Origin: an uncultured Marvinbryantia sp.
GTDB taxonomy: Bacteria > Bacillota > Clostridia > Lachnospirales > Lachnospiraceae
Assembly: GCF_905201705.1 (NCBI RefSeq)
Contig: NZ_CAJKOX010000002.1
Location: forward strand, 62,001 to 126,000
DNA length: 64,000 nt
Reading direction: 5' to 3'
In this document: positions 1 to 7,302 of the stretch, piece after piece
Position numbering within the stretch: the first letter of the stretch is position 1
Layout: each line of letters opens with the position of its first letter
Position numbers and translations under genes: made by a program
The notes under the pieces: generated by a model
What the model saw: only the letters and a program-made list of their open reading frames with translations
Told to the model about the DNA's origin: nothing
Databases searched by the model: none

Positions 1-2
1 CG

Positions 3-32
3 GCAGTGGAGAACTGGGACGAGATACTGTAA
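3..32 (+). CDS. C-terminal end of an upstream gene (partial)
   Basis: An open frame enters from the left edge and encodes only A-V-E-N-W-D-E-I-L before a TAA stop. It lies upstream of the ppdK promoter on the same strand. Nine residues are too few to name a family, and the frame itself is a guess from the absence of a stop. In related Clostridia the gene before ppdK is often a glycyl-tRNA synthetase or a ppdK regulator, but nothing here confirms that. Confidence 0.3.
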   Translation, partial: AVENWDEIL

Positions 33-145
33 ACGAAGAGTGGTGGCACAGCACACTTTTATTCTGAAACAGGGAATGTGTATGAACGAAAAACACACTG
101 GCAGATAAGCTAATATCGTTAAATTTTTAATTAATACAGATTCCC

Positions 146-173
146 TTGACTACATTTTCAGATATGTTACAAT
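146..173 (+). promoter_or_regulatory. Promoter of ppdK
   Basis: TTGACT (146-151) and TACAAT (168-173) are separated by 16 bases, close to the sigma-A consensus. Transcription would start near 180, which gives a leader of about 180 bases before the ppdK start codon. That length is unusual and leaves room for the hairpin at 205-226. Confidence 0.7.
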
Positions 174-204
174 AATTGTGTGCGATATAACGAGGTATCG
201 CGTC

Positions 205-231
205 ACACCGGTTATTTACCCGGTGTTTTTT
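205..231 (+). terminator. Terminator-like hairpin in the ppdK leader
   Basis: ACACCGG (205-211) pairs perfectly with CCGGTGT (220-226) around an 8-base loop and runs into six T residues (226-231). This has the form of an intrinsic terminator placed between the promoter and the gene, so it could act as an attenuator. Downstream, TTGCGC (230-235) can pair with GCGCAA at about 261-266, which may offer an alternative fold. No known riboswitch core was recognised. Confidence 0.5.
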
Positions 232-359
232 GCGCGCAAGGTAAAGAATACAGTTTTATTGCGCAAAAGAAGCTCTGGCAGAGAGCCACATCTGCCGGAA
301 GCTGTGCGGCTGTTTTGGAGAGAACCGCCGCCAAAATACAAAACAGGAGGAACTACATA

Positions 360-2984
360 ATGGCAAAATGGGTTTACTTATTCAGCGAAGGTAACGCGAA
401 TATGCGCGAGCTTCTTGGGGGAAAAGGTGCGAATCTGGCAGAGATGACAGGCCTCGGTCTTCCGGTACCGCAGGGATTCACGATCACGACAGAAGCGTGT
501 ACGCAGTACTACGAAGACGGACAGACGATTAATGACGAAATTCAGGCACAGATCAACGAGTATATTGGAAAGATGGAAGAGATCACCGGAAAGAAATTCG
601 GCGACAGCGAGAATCCGCTGCTGGTATCTGTCCGCTCCGGCGCAAGAGCATCCATGCCGGGTATGATGGACACGATCCTGAATCTCGGACTGAATGAGAC
701 GGTAGTAAATGTGCTTGCTGAAAAGTCCGGTAATCCGCGCTGGGCATGGGACTGCTACAGAAGATTTATCCAGATGTTCTCCGACGTTGTTATGGAGGTC
801 GGCAAGAAATATTTTGAAGAGCTGATTGACAAAATGAAGCTGGACAGAGGCGTTACGCAGGACGTTGAGCTGTCGGCGGACGACCTGAAGGAGCTGGCAA
901 ACCAGTTTAAGGCGGAATATAAAGGAAAAATCGGAAAAGATTTCCCGGACGACCCGAAGGAGCAGCTTATGGAGGCTATCAAAGCGGTATTCCGTTCCTG
1001 GGACAACCCGCGTGCCAATGTTTACCGCCGCGACAATGATATCCCGTACTCCTGGGGAACTGCGGTAAACGTACAGTCGATGGCTTTCGGAAACATGGGC
1101 GACGACTGCGGTACAGGCGTTGCATTTACGCGTGACCCGGCTACCGGCGAGAACGGTCTGTTCGGCGAGTTCCTTACGAATGCGCAGGGCGAGGACGTGG
1201 TTGCCGGCGTGCGTACCCCGATGCATATTTCCGAGATGGCGGACAAGTTCCCGGAGGCATTTCAGCAGTTTAAAGAGGTTTGCAGTATTCTGGAGAAGCA
1301 TTACAGAGATATGCAGGATATGGAGTTCACCGTTGAGCACGGCAAGCTGTATATGCTGCAGACCAGAAATGGTAAGAGAACCGCGCAGGCGGCGCTGAAG
1401 ATTGCCTGCGACCTGGTGGATGAGGGCATGAGAACCGAGGAAGAGGCGGTAGCGATGATTGACCCGCGCAACCTGGATACGCTGCTTCATCCGCAGTTTG
1501 ACAGAGCATCCCTCGTGCGCGCGACACCGGCGGCAAGAGCGCTGGCGGCATCACCGGGAGCAGCCTGCGGACAGATCGTATTCTCGGCGGAGGATGCAAA
1601 GAGCTGGCACGCTAAGGGCAAGAAGGTGGTTCTGGTGCGTCTGGAGACCTCGCCGGAGGATATCGAGGGTATGAAAGCGGCGCAGGGTATTCTGACAGTC
1701 CGCGGCGGTATGACAAGCCATGCGGCGGTAGTTGCCCGCGGTATGGGTACCTGCTGTGTATCCGGCTGCTCCGAGATTGCAATGGATGAGGAAAATAAGA
1801 AGTTTACGCTTGCCGGCAAGGAATATCATGAGGGAGACTGGCTCTCCATCGATGGTTCCACCGGAAATATTTACGACGGCGTTATCCCGACGGTGGATGC
1901 AACGATCGCCGGTGAATTCGGCAGAATCATGGGCTGGGCGGATAAATACAGAAAGCTGCAGGTAAGAACGAATGCGGATACGCCGAGCGACGCAAAGAAG
2001 GCAAGAGAGCTTGGCGCGGAGGGTATCGGTCTCTGCCGCACAGAGCATATGTTCTTTGAGGGCGACCGGATCGACGCTTTTCGTGAAATGATCTGCGCAG
2101 ATACTACGGAAGAGAGAGAAGCGGCGCTGGAGAAGCTTCTTCCGGTACAGCAGAGCGATTTTGAAAAGCTTTACGAGGCGATGGAGGGCAACCCGGTTAC
2201 CATCCGTTTCCTGGATCCGCCTCTGCATGAGTTTGTTCCGCAGACAGACGAGGATATCCAGAAGCTGGCGGACAGCCAGGGCAAGACGGTAGAGCAGATC
2301 CATCAGATCATTGATTCTCTCCACGAGTTTAACCCGATGATGGGACATCGCGGAGTACGTCTGGCGGTTACGTATCCGGAAATTGCCAAGATGCAGACGA
2401 AAGCGGTAATCCGCGCAGCTATCAATGTGAAGAAAGCGCATCCGGACTGGAATATCTGCCCGGAAATCATGATTCCGCTTATCGGTGATGACAAGGAGCT
2501 GAAATTTGCAAAGAAAACCGTTGTGGAAACTGCGGATGCAGAAATCGCGGCGGCAGGAAGCGACCTGAAATACCTTGTCGGTACGATGATCGAGATTCCG
2601 CGTGCGGCTCTGACAGCGGATGCCATCGCGAAGGACGCAGATTTCTTCTGCTTCGGTACAAACGACCTCACGCAGATGACCTTCGGCTTCTCACGTGATG
2701 ACGCAGGCAAATTCCTCGAAGCTTACTACGAGAGAAAAATCTTTGAGAATGACCCGTTCACAAAGCTCGACCAGAATGGCGTCGGCAAGCTGATGGAAAT
2801 GGCAATCAACCTCGGCAAGCCGGTCAACCCCAACCTGCATATCGGTATCTGCGGCGAGCATGGCGGCGACCCGTCCTCTGTTGAATTCTGCCACAAAATC
2901 GGTCTGGACTATGTATCCTGCTCACCGTTCCGCGTGCCGATCGCAAGACTGGCAGCAGCACAGGCAGCGATTGCAAATAAGTAG
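360..2984 (+). CDS. ppdK: Pyruvate, phosphate dikinase
   Basis: This enzyme interconverts pyruvate + ATP + phosphate and phosphoenolpyruvate + AMP + pyrophosphate in the cytoplasm; anaerobic Clostridia use it in glycolysis with pyrophosphate or for gluconeogenesis. The product is 874 residues, the standard length. The N-terminal ATP-grasp domain is followed by the swivelling domain with the phosphohistidine motif GGMTSHAAVVARGMG (His 454) and by the C-terminal PEP/pyruvate barrel with GLCRTEHMF and the catalytic Cys 831 in GICGEHGGDP. The start at 360 follows AGGAGG (345-350); the longer frame back to 180 would add a leader peptide with no similarity to the family. It is transcribed alone and followed by an intrinsic terminator. 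All key residues are present. Confidence 0.97.
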   Translation: MAKWVYLFSEGNANMRELLGGKGANLAEMTGLGLPVPQGFTITTEACTQYYEDGQTINDEIQAQINEYIGKMEEITGKKFGDSENPLLVSVRSGARASMPGMMDTILNLGLNETVVNVLAEKSGNPRWAWDCYRRFIQMFSDVVMEVGKKYFEELIDKMKLDRGVTQDVELSADDLKELANQFKAEYKGKIGKDFPDDPKEQLMEAIKAVFRSWDNPRANVYRRDNDIPYSWGTAVNVQSMAFGNMGDDCGTGVAFTRDPATGENGLFGEFLTNAQGEDVVAGVRTPMHISEMADKFPEAFQQFKEVCSILEKHYRDMQDMEFTVEHGKLYMLQTRNGKRTAQAALKIACDLVDEGMRTEEEAVAMIDPRNLDTLLHPQFDRASLVRATPAARALAASPGAACGQIVFSAEDAKSWHAKGKKVVLVRLETSPEDIEGMKAAQGILTVRGGMTSHAAVVARGMGTCCVSGCSEIAMDEENKKFTLAGKEYHEGDWLSIDGSTGNIYDGVIPTVDATIAGEFGRIMGWADKYRKLQVRTNADTPSDAKKARELGAEGIGLCRTEHMFFEGDRIDAFREMICADTTEEREAALEKLLPVQQSDFEKLYEAMEGNPVTIRFLDPPLHEFVPQTDEDIQKLADSQGKTVEQIHQIIDSLHEFNPMMGHRGVRLAVTYPEIAKMQTKAVIRAAINVKKAHPDWNICPEIMIPLIGDDKELKFAKKTVVETADAEIAAAGSDLKYLVGTMIEIPRAALTADAIAKDADFFCFGTNDLTQMTFGFSRDDAGKFLEAYYERKIFENDPFTKLDQNGVGKLMEMAINLGKPVNPNLHIGICGEHGGDPSSVEFCHKIGLDYVSCSPFRVPIARLAAAQAAIANK

Positions 2985-3046
2985 GAGTTCAAATCTATTT
3001 GTCGCCCGGCAACACAATTTAGGCTAAAAAATTTGCCCCAAGAAAT

Positions 3047-3084
3047 AGACCTTGTACTGTGAAAACAGTATGGGGTCTTTTTTT
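3047..3084 (+). terminator. Intrinsic terminator after ppdK (repeat copy 1)
   Basis: Outer stem AGACC (3047-3051) with GGTCT (3074-3078), inner stem TACTG/CAGTA, followed by seven T residues. A second, better paired copy of the same element lies at 3278-3316, so this terminator is part of a duplicated unit that begins with AGGCTAAAAAATTT. Confidence 0.75.
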
Positions 3085-3184
3085 GACCGGCGGAAAAATC
3101 CCGAAAATAAAAGGTTTATCAATAAAATTGTAGTTTTATCGACAAATTTGTGTCCGTAAACCCTCAATTATTGGGGATTTGGGC

Positions 3185-3218
3185 GGGGCAAAAATTTTAG
3201 GCTAAAGAGGTTTGCCCC
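3185..3218 (+). repeat. Inverted repeat GGGGCAAA/TTTGCCCC
   Basis: GGGGCAAA (3185-3192) and TTTGCCCC (3211-3218) form an 8-bp perfect stem enclosing the AGGCTAAA word that also occurs at about 3022 and 3253. It sits between the two terminator copies. The gap from 2985 to 3366 holds no gene; it is made of these degenerate repeat units. Confidence 0.55.
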
Positions 3219-3277
3219 GTAACACTATTTATATCGACCGACAAAACAATATAGGCTAAAAAATTTACCCAGGAAAT

Positions 3278-3316
3278 AGACCTTGTACTGTGGAAACACA
3301 GTATAGGGTCTTTTTT
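3278..3316 (+). terminator. Second copy of the AGACC terminator
   Basis: AGACC (3278-3282) pairs with GGTCT (3307-3311); the inner arms TACTGTG/CACAGTA pair over 7 bp around GAAA, and six T residues follow. The flanks (ATAGGCTAAAAAATTT before, GACCGG after) match copy 1 at 3047. It lies 50 bases before the next promoter and probably insulates it. Confidence 0.7.
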
Positions 3317-3366
3317 GACCGGTAAAAATTTTTGGCTGAATGGGCTTGTTCTATAACACTGCCCTA

Positions 3367-3396
3367 TTGACAAAAGCAGGATATTAGAGGTATACT
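3367..3396 (+). promoter_or_regulatory. Promoter of the HMA-methyltransferase-DtxR-hydrolase unit
   Basis: TTGACA (3367-3372) and TATACT (3391-3396) with an 18-base spacer. The predicted start near 3403 coincides with the first GTTAG-N6-CTAAC inverted repeat, the expected place for a repressor site. Confidence 0.7.
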
Positions 3397-3403
3397 TGAA
3401 AAA

Positions 3404-3419
3404 GTTAGCGGCTGCTAAC
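3404..3419 (+). promoter_or_regulatory. Inverted repeat GTTAG-N6-CTAAC, site 1
   Basis: GTTAG (3404-3408) and CTAAC (3415-3419) with six bases between, directly over the predicted transcription start. The arms equal the core half-sites of classical DtxR/IdeR boxes, although those have a shorter spacer. The DtxR-family gene at 4553-4921 lies in the unit that this promoter drives. Confidence 0.6.
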
Positions 3420-3448
3420 AGAAAGCGGCCGCATTGATAAAACCAAAA

Positions 3449-3464
3449 GTTAGCATTTACTAAC
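3449..3464 (+). promoter_or_regulatory. Inverted repeat GTTAG-N6-CTAAC, site 2
   Basis: GTTAG (3449-3453), six bases, CTAAC (3460-3464), in the leader of the same transcript and 45 bases after site 1. The dyad extends by one more pair (A 3448, T 3465). Identical arms and spacing to sites 1 and 3. Confidence 0.6.
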
Positions 3465-3496
3465 TAAAATTGGAACAGCGAAAGGAAGGTGTTTTT

Positions 3497-3754
3497 ATGG
3501 TAAAGATTACGGTTGGCATAGAAGGGATGGCCTGCGGGATGTGCGAGACGCATATCAACGAGGCTGTGAGGAAGGCATTCCAGGTAAAAAAGGTGACAAG
3601 TTCACATACGAAAAAGCAGACGGTCATCCTTGCGGAAAAAGACATCCCGGAGCAGGAACTGAAAAATGTGGTGGCAAATGCGGGATATGATGTCGTATCG
3701 GTAAGCAGTGAGCCTTATGAGAAAAAGGGGCTGTTCTCTGCATTCAGGGGGTGA
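3497..3754 (+). CDS. Heavy-metal-associated (HMA/CopZ-like) domain protein
   Basis: A small cytoplasmic metal-binding protein of 85 residues. The fold is the ferredoxin-like HMA domain, shown by MACGMC (a CxxC site in loop 1) and a C-terminal NVVANAGYDVVSV strand as in copper chaperones. The start at 3497 follows AAAGGAAGG with a 7-base gap; an upstream ATG at 3470 has no such site. It is first in a unit with a methyltransferase, a DtxR-type repressor and a metallo-hydrolase. Whether it handles copper, iron or another metal is not visible; the DtxR-like operators argue for iron or manganese control rather than a copper regulon. Confidence 0.85.
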   Translation: MVKITVGIEGMACGMCETHINEAVRKAFQVKKVTSSHTKKQTVILAEKDIPEQELKNVVANAGYDVVSVSSEPYEKKGLFSAFRG

Positions 3755-3758
3755 CGTA

Positions 3759-3851
3759 ATGCAGACGGAGGTGTTTCGGGACATCCTTGATACCGTTCCT
3801 TACAATGGTATGGAAGGCCGGAAACTGCTGCAGATCAGCATAAAGAAATGA
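3759..3851 (+). CDS. Possible 30-residue ORF
   Basis: A short frame beginning ATG CAG ACG and ending TGA at 3851 sits tightly between the HMA gene (4 bases upstream) and the methyltransferase (12 bases downstream). It has no good ribosome binding site, only the end of the HMA gene for coupling. The peptide contains VFRDILDTVPYNGMEG and matches nothing I recognise. It may be a remnant of a longer gene. Confidence 0.3.
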   Translation: MQTEVFRDILDTVPYNGMEGRKLLQISIKK

Positions 3852-3863
3852 GAGGATAAGGAA

Positions 3864-4556
3864 ATGGATCGACATGAAGCAATCAAGAACGCTTATAAAG
3901 ACCTTGGGGGCGAAGCGACATTCTGCGATGGGATGATTACCTGTTCCACACTGCCCGGAAAGGCAGTCTGCAAATTGGTATGGAATATGGATAAGAGGAA
4001 AAACACCCGCTATCTGGATCTGGCTTTGTCAGGCATCCCGAAGGATTTTAGCGGCAGAATGCTGGAGGTACCGGTAGGGACGGGCGTGCTGACCATGCCG
4101 GTGTACGAGGCGCTGCCGGGTGCAGACATCACTTGCCTGGATTACTCCCCGGACATGATGGAACGGGCAAAGCGGCAGGCAGAGAAGAGAGGGCTTAAGA
4201 ATGTCCGTTTTATACAGGGGGATGTGGGGAAGCTGCCCTTCCCTGACGGCAGTTTTGAACTTGTGTTGTCCCTGAACGGCTTCCATGCCTTCCCGGATAA
4301 GGGAGCGGCTTACCGTGAGGTTTTCCGTGTCCTGAAGCCGGGCGGGATATTCTGCGGATGCTTTTATGTAAAGGATGAAAATAAGCGTACCGATTGGTTT
4401 ATTGAAAAAATATATACACCCAAAGGGTACTTTACGCCGCCCTATGAAACGGCGCGCAGTCTGGAAAAACGGCTGAAAGCCATGTACCGGAAAGCGGAAG
4501 TGAAGACAGTGGAGGGCATGGCGGTTTTCCGGTGCAGGAAAGGAGTGCTTTTTTGA
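3864..4556 (+). CDS. SAM-dependent methyltransferase, class I
   Basis: A 230-residue Rossmann-type methyltransferase of the Methyltransf_11/UbiE-like group. Motif I appears as LEVPVGTG (a proline replaces the usual glycine in DxGxGxG), followed by DYSPDMMERAKRQA (acidic loop for the ribose), QGDVGKLPFPDGSFELVLSLNGFHAF (motifs II-III) and LKPGG. The substrate cannot be told. It starts at ATG 3864 after GAGGATAAGG and overlaps the next gene by 4 bases, so translation is probably coupled. Its place with metal genes suggests a role in metal or metallophore handling, but that is inference only. Confidence 0.8.
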   Translation: MDRHEAIKNAYKDLGGEATFCDGMITCSTLPGKAVCKLVWNMDKRKNTRYLDLALSGIPKDFSGRMLEVPVGTGVLTMPVYEALPGADITCLDYSPDMMERAKRQAEKRGLKNVRFIQGDVGKLPFPDGSFELVLSLNGFHAFPDKGAAYREVFRVLKPGGIFCGCFYVKDENKRTDWFIEKIYTPKGYFTPPYETARSLEKRLKAMYRKAEVKTVEGMAVFRCRKGVLF

Positions 4557-4921
4557 AACAGAAAAAATCGGTAGAGGACTACCTGAAAACCATTTATATG
4601 CTTTCCCAAAGAAAAGCAGTGCATGGTTCGGATATTGCGGAGGAGCTTGGCGTGTCCCGGCCGACCGTTTCCGTGGCGCTGAAAGCGCTGGCGAAGGAGG
4701 GGTATGTGTTTACGGATGATACACACGAAGTCCATATGACGGAAAAGGGGCAGCGGATCGCCAGGGACACTTACGAGCGGCACAATACCTTTTGCCGGCT
4801 TCTTACGGGGCTTGGCGTGGATGAGAAGACAGCGGCTGCGGATGCCTGCGAGATGGAACACGCTGTCAGCCCGAAAAGTTATGAGGCGCTCAAACGGCTG
4901 GCAGATACCGGGAAAATATGA
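4553..4921 (+). CDS. DtxR/MntR-family metal-dependent repressor
   Basis: A 122-residue winged-helix regulator: VEDYLKTIYMLSQ and GSDIAEELGVSRPTVSVALKALAKEGYV form the DNA-binding domain, and the metal-binding/dimerisation helices follow (MEHAVSPKSYEALKRL matches the HxxE region, with a Cys in DACEMEHA). No SH3-like third domain is present, as in MntR-type members. The TTG start at 4553 lies 7 bases after AAAGGAG; a GTG at 4532 would be possible but has no site. It overlaps the methyltransferase end. The GTTAG-N6-CTAAC repeats at 3404, 3449, 5950 and 9750 are its likely operators, which would make it autoregulatory and the controller of the import genes downstream. Confidence 0.85.
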   Translation: MKQKKSVEDYLKTIYMLSQRKAVHGSDIAEELGVSRPTVSVALKALAKEGYVFTDDTHEVHMTEKGQRIARDTYERHNTFCRLLTGLGVDEKTAAADACEMEHAVSPKSYEALKRLADTGKI

Positions 4922-4964
4922 GAGGCAACAGGTCAAATCGAGAAGGAAAGGATAAGGAAAAGAG

Positions 4965-5837
4965 ATGTCAAAATCAGCATCCAAATTACAGGAAAAAGTC
5001 ATGGCGTTCAAATTCCGCGGAAAGGAAATTTTCAAGCCGCTGAACACCGGAACGATTGACAGCCATGTAAAATGTATCCGTGAATTTGTCGCCAATATTT
5101 TCTTTTACACAAAGGATGGAACTACCATTATGATCGATGCGGGCTATAATTATGAACGCCTGCGGGAGAAAATGGAGTGGATCGGGGTCGAGCCGGCAGA
5201 AATACAGCACATATTAATCACGCATCAGGATACGGACCATGTCGGGGCGGTGGAGCGGGACAGCGACGGGTTGTTCCGGGACGCCACGCTTTACATTGGG
5301 GAAGTGGAGAACCGTTACCTTACGAAAGAGGTGCGGCGAAAGGTCTACGGCGGATGGTATAAGCTGCCTTATGTGGAGATTGATAACAATAAAGTGCTGT
5401 TAAAGGACGGGCAGGTGTTTAATATCGGGGGGATCAGGGTGGAATGCATCATGGTGCCGGGTCACACATGGGGACACATGGTCTATCTGATAGACGATGC
5501 CTATCTCTTTACCGGGGATACCATATGGTTCGGGCCGGATGGCGGCCGCAGTTTTCTGAATGCGCTGGCGGAGGACAACCGACTTTCCGTAAAATCGCTT
5601 GCCGCACTGAAGGAACTGCTGCAGAAAAGAAATCTGCATCCGATGGTTATCACCGGGCATACGGGGTGGTCGGACGATATGGACTTTGTGTTTGCACATA
5701 CAGATCTTGTATGCAATGCATCCAGAAAGCAGAAGCCACATGACCCGAAAGCTCCCTATGACGCTTATGATGAATCGGACGATACAAGGGAAAAAGCACG
5801 GACAGTCAGGCTGGAAAAGGCGCTGCCTGTAAAATAA
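4965..5837 (+). CDS. Metallo-beta-lactamase-fold hydrolase
   Basis: A 290-residue cytoplasmic MBL-fold protein. Visible metal ligands are HQDTDH (an HxDxDH variant of HxHxDH), the His of VPGHTWGH, the Asp of FTGDTIWFG and the His of ITGHTGW. The core is complete; about 40 C-terminal residues form a charged tail. Substrate unknown: members include thiol-ester hydrolases, phosphodiesterases and lactonases. It begins 44 bases after the DtxR-type gene and ends the unit that starts at the 3367 promoter. Confidence 0.8.
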   Translation: MSKSASKLQEKVMAFKFRGKEIFKPLNTGTIDSHVKCIREFVANIFFYTKDGTTIMIDAGYNYERLREKMEWIGVEPAEIQHILITHQDTDHVGAVERDSDGLFRDATLYIGEVENRYLTKEVRRKVYGGWYKLPYVEIDNNKVLLKDGQVFNIGGIRVECIMVPGHTWGHMVYLIDDAYLFTGDTIWFGPDGGRSFLNALAEDNRLSVKSLAALKELLQKRNLHPMVITGHTGWSDDMDFVFAHTDLVCNASRKQKPHDPKAPYDAYDESDDTREKARTVRLEKALPVK

Positions 5838-5906
5838 AAATGTCTGTTCGGAGCTGATTTAACTTTTTGGAGCAGAAAAGAACTTCTTGCTATGCTAACA
5901 TAATAT

Positions 5907-5941
5907 GCAGAGTTTTGCGGGTGCAGGCTCTGCTTATTTTT
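5907..5941 (+). terminator. Terminator between the hydrolase gene and the ECF operon
   Basis: GCAGAG (5907-5912) pairs with CTCTGC (5928-5933) and is followed by TTATTTTT. The loop is 15 bases. It lies only 9 bases before the third GTTAG-N6-CTAAC site, so it may end the upstream unit or serve in the leader of the ECF unit. Confidence 0.55.
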
Positions 5942-5949
5942 GACGAGCA

Positions 5950-5965
5950 GTTAGCAAAAGCTAAC
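5950..5965 (+). promoter_or_regulatory. Inverted repeat GTTAG-N6-CTAAC, site 3
   Basis: GTTAG (5950-5954), CAAAAG, CTAAC (5961-5965); the full dyad is GTTAGC-AAAA-GCTAAC. It ends 5 bases before the ribosome binding site of the ECF S-component gene. A lone half-site GCTAAC is also present at 5893-5898. Confidence 0.6.
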
Positions 5966-5983
5966 CAAAAAGGAGGACTGATT

Positions 5984-6565
5984 ATGAAACAAAAAATCCA
6001 GCCGAAAGATTTGATCACGATTGGAATTTTTACAGCCATTATGTTTGTCATTTGCATGGGTGTGGCAATGCTGGGGTATATACCCATCTTTATTCCGCTT
6101 CTTTCCGTGCTTGTTCCGCTGGTAGGAGGAATCCCGTTCATGCTGTTCCTGACAAAAGTCAAAAAGTTTGGCATGGTATGGATCATGTCTGTTTTGATAG
6201 CTCTGGTCGTAGCGCTTATGGGAATGGGCGTCTGGGTAATTGTTACAGGCCCCGTTGCAGGTATTCTGGCTGATCTGATTTTGAGATCGGGAGATTATAA
6301 AAGTGCGAAAAAAAGCATTTTGGGTTATGGCGTCTTTTCCATGTGGCTTATTGGGAATTATATTCCGATTGTGGTGACGAGGGATAATTACTATTCTATG
6401 CTTGTTTCCGGCTATGGACAGGAATATGCGGATACGCTCATGGGCTACATACCGGATTGGAGCCTGCTTCCTCTGCTGGCGGCGTGCTTTATTTCAGGGG
6501 TTTTAGGAGCGCTTCTTGGAAAGGCTCTGCTGAAAAAACATTTTATCCGGGCTGGTATCGCATAA
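5984..6565 (+). CDS. ECF transporter S component, MptD/Trep_Strep type
   Basis: A 193-residue membrane protein with five to six hydrophobic segments. The N-terminus KDLITIGIFTAIMFVICMG is typical for MptD-family (TIGR02185-like) S components, which recognise the substrate of an energy-coupling-factor importer. It starts at ATG 5984 after AGGAGG. The T component begins inside its stop codon and a fused ATPase follows, so the whole importer is encoded here. The substrate of this family is not firmly known; similar genes occur beside YbtPQ-like ABC pairs in siderophore loci, as they do here. Confidence 0.85.
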   Translation: MKQKIQPKDLITIGIFTAIMFVICMGVAMLGYIPIFIPLLSVLVPLVGGIPFMLFLTKVKKFGMVWIMSVLIALVVALMGMGVWVIVTGPVAGILADLILRSGDYKSAKKSILGYGVFSMWLIGNYIPIVVTRDNYYSMLVSGYGQEYADTLMGYIPDWSLLPLLAACFISGVLGALLGKALLKKHFIRAGIA

Positions 6566-7293
6566 TGGGCGCATTTATGTTATCAAGCAGGAAAAGAAAG
6601 TCTGTTTTAGATCCCAGAACAAAGCTGCTGCTGATTTTGACCATTACATCTGTTGTGATCGGCGGAGGAAACGGCGGTATTATGAATGTGGTAAAACCTG
6701 CGCTGACAGCGATGCCGCTTATCCTCTTCCTGCTGGAAAGAAAATGGAAGTCAGCCTTTCTGTATACACTGATCTATACGGCGGCTTTTCTGGGGGAATT
6801 GCTTTTGATTCCCAATGTGCAGGGCTTTTTAAACTTTATTCTGGTTGCATGCTGCGGCGTTTTTGCGCGGTTTATGCCCGGGATCGCGATGGGGATTTAT
6901 CTTGTCAATACAACAACGGTCAGTGAGTTTATGGCAGCGATGGGGCGAATGCATATATCACAGAAGATAGCGATTCCCCTGTCGGTCATGTTTCGCTTTT
7001 TCCCTACGGTAGGGGAGGAATATAGTGCGATCGGTGACGCGATGCGGATGCGCGGAATTCGTTTTGGAGGCGGGAAACCTGCGAAAATGCTGGAGTACCG
7101 TATGGTGCCTCTTTTGGTTTCCTGTGTGAAAATAGGAGAGGAACTGTCGGCAGCGGCACTGACGAGAGGTCTGGGCGCTCCGGTGCGGCGCACAAATATA
7201 TGCCGGATCGGGTTTGGAAAATTTGACATCGTGGCAGCTGTGATTTGCGCAGTAAGTTTTTTTGCTTTGATTTTAAGCAAAGTCTGTGGATAG
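6565..7293 (+). CDS. ECF transporter T component (EcfT-like)
   Basis: A 242-residue inner-membrane protein, the coupling subunit that transmits ATPase movement to the S component. LDPRTKLLLIL near the N-terminus is the usual opening of EcfT proteins, and the coupling helices are marked by RMRGIRFGG and ALTRGLGAP (Ala-Arg-Gly type motifs). The ATG at 6565 overlaps the S-component stop (TAATG), so translation is coupled; ATG 6577 is an alternative. Confidence 0.85.
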   Translation: MGAFMLSSRKRKSVLDPRTKLLLILTITSVVIGGGNGGIMNVVKPALTAMPLILFLLERKWKSAFLYTLIYTAAFLGELLLIPNVQGFLNFILVACCGVFARFMPGIAMGIYLVNTTTVSEFMAAMGRMHISQKIAIPLSVMFRFFPTVGEEYSAIGDAMRMRGIRFGGGKPAKMLEYRMVPLLVSCVKIGEELSAAALTRGLGAPVRRTNICRIGFGKFDIVAAVICAVSFFALILSKVCG

Positions 7294-7302
7294 GAGAGGG
7301 AT

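Noticed and set aside
178..360. 60-codon frame in the ppdK leader as a leader peptide
   Set aside because: It starts at the predicted transcription start with no ribosome binding site and runs through the hairpin; the peptide has no run of one amino acid that would suggest classic attenuation.
1551..2441. Long open frame on the minus strand inside ppdK
   Set aside because: It lies wholly within a strongly conserved gene, has no ribosome binding site, and its product resembles no family; it reflects codon bias of the sense strand. The same holds for 378-1490 minus.
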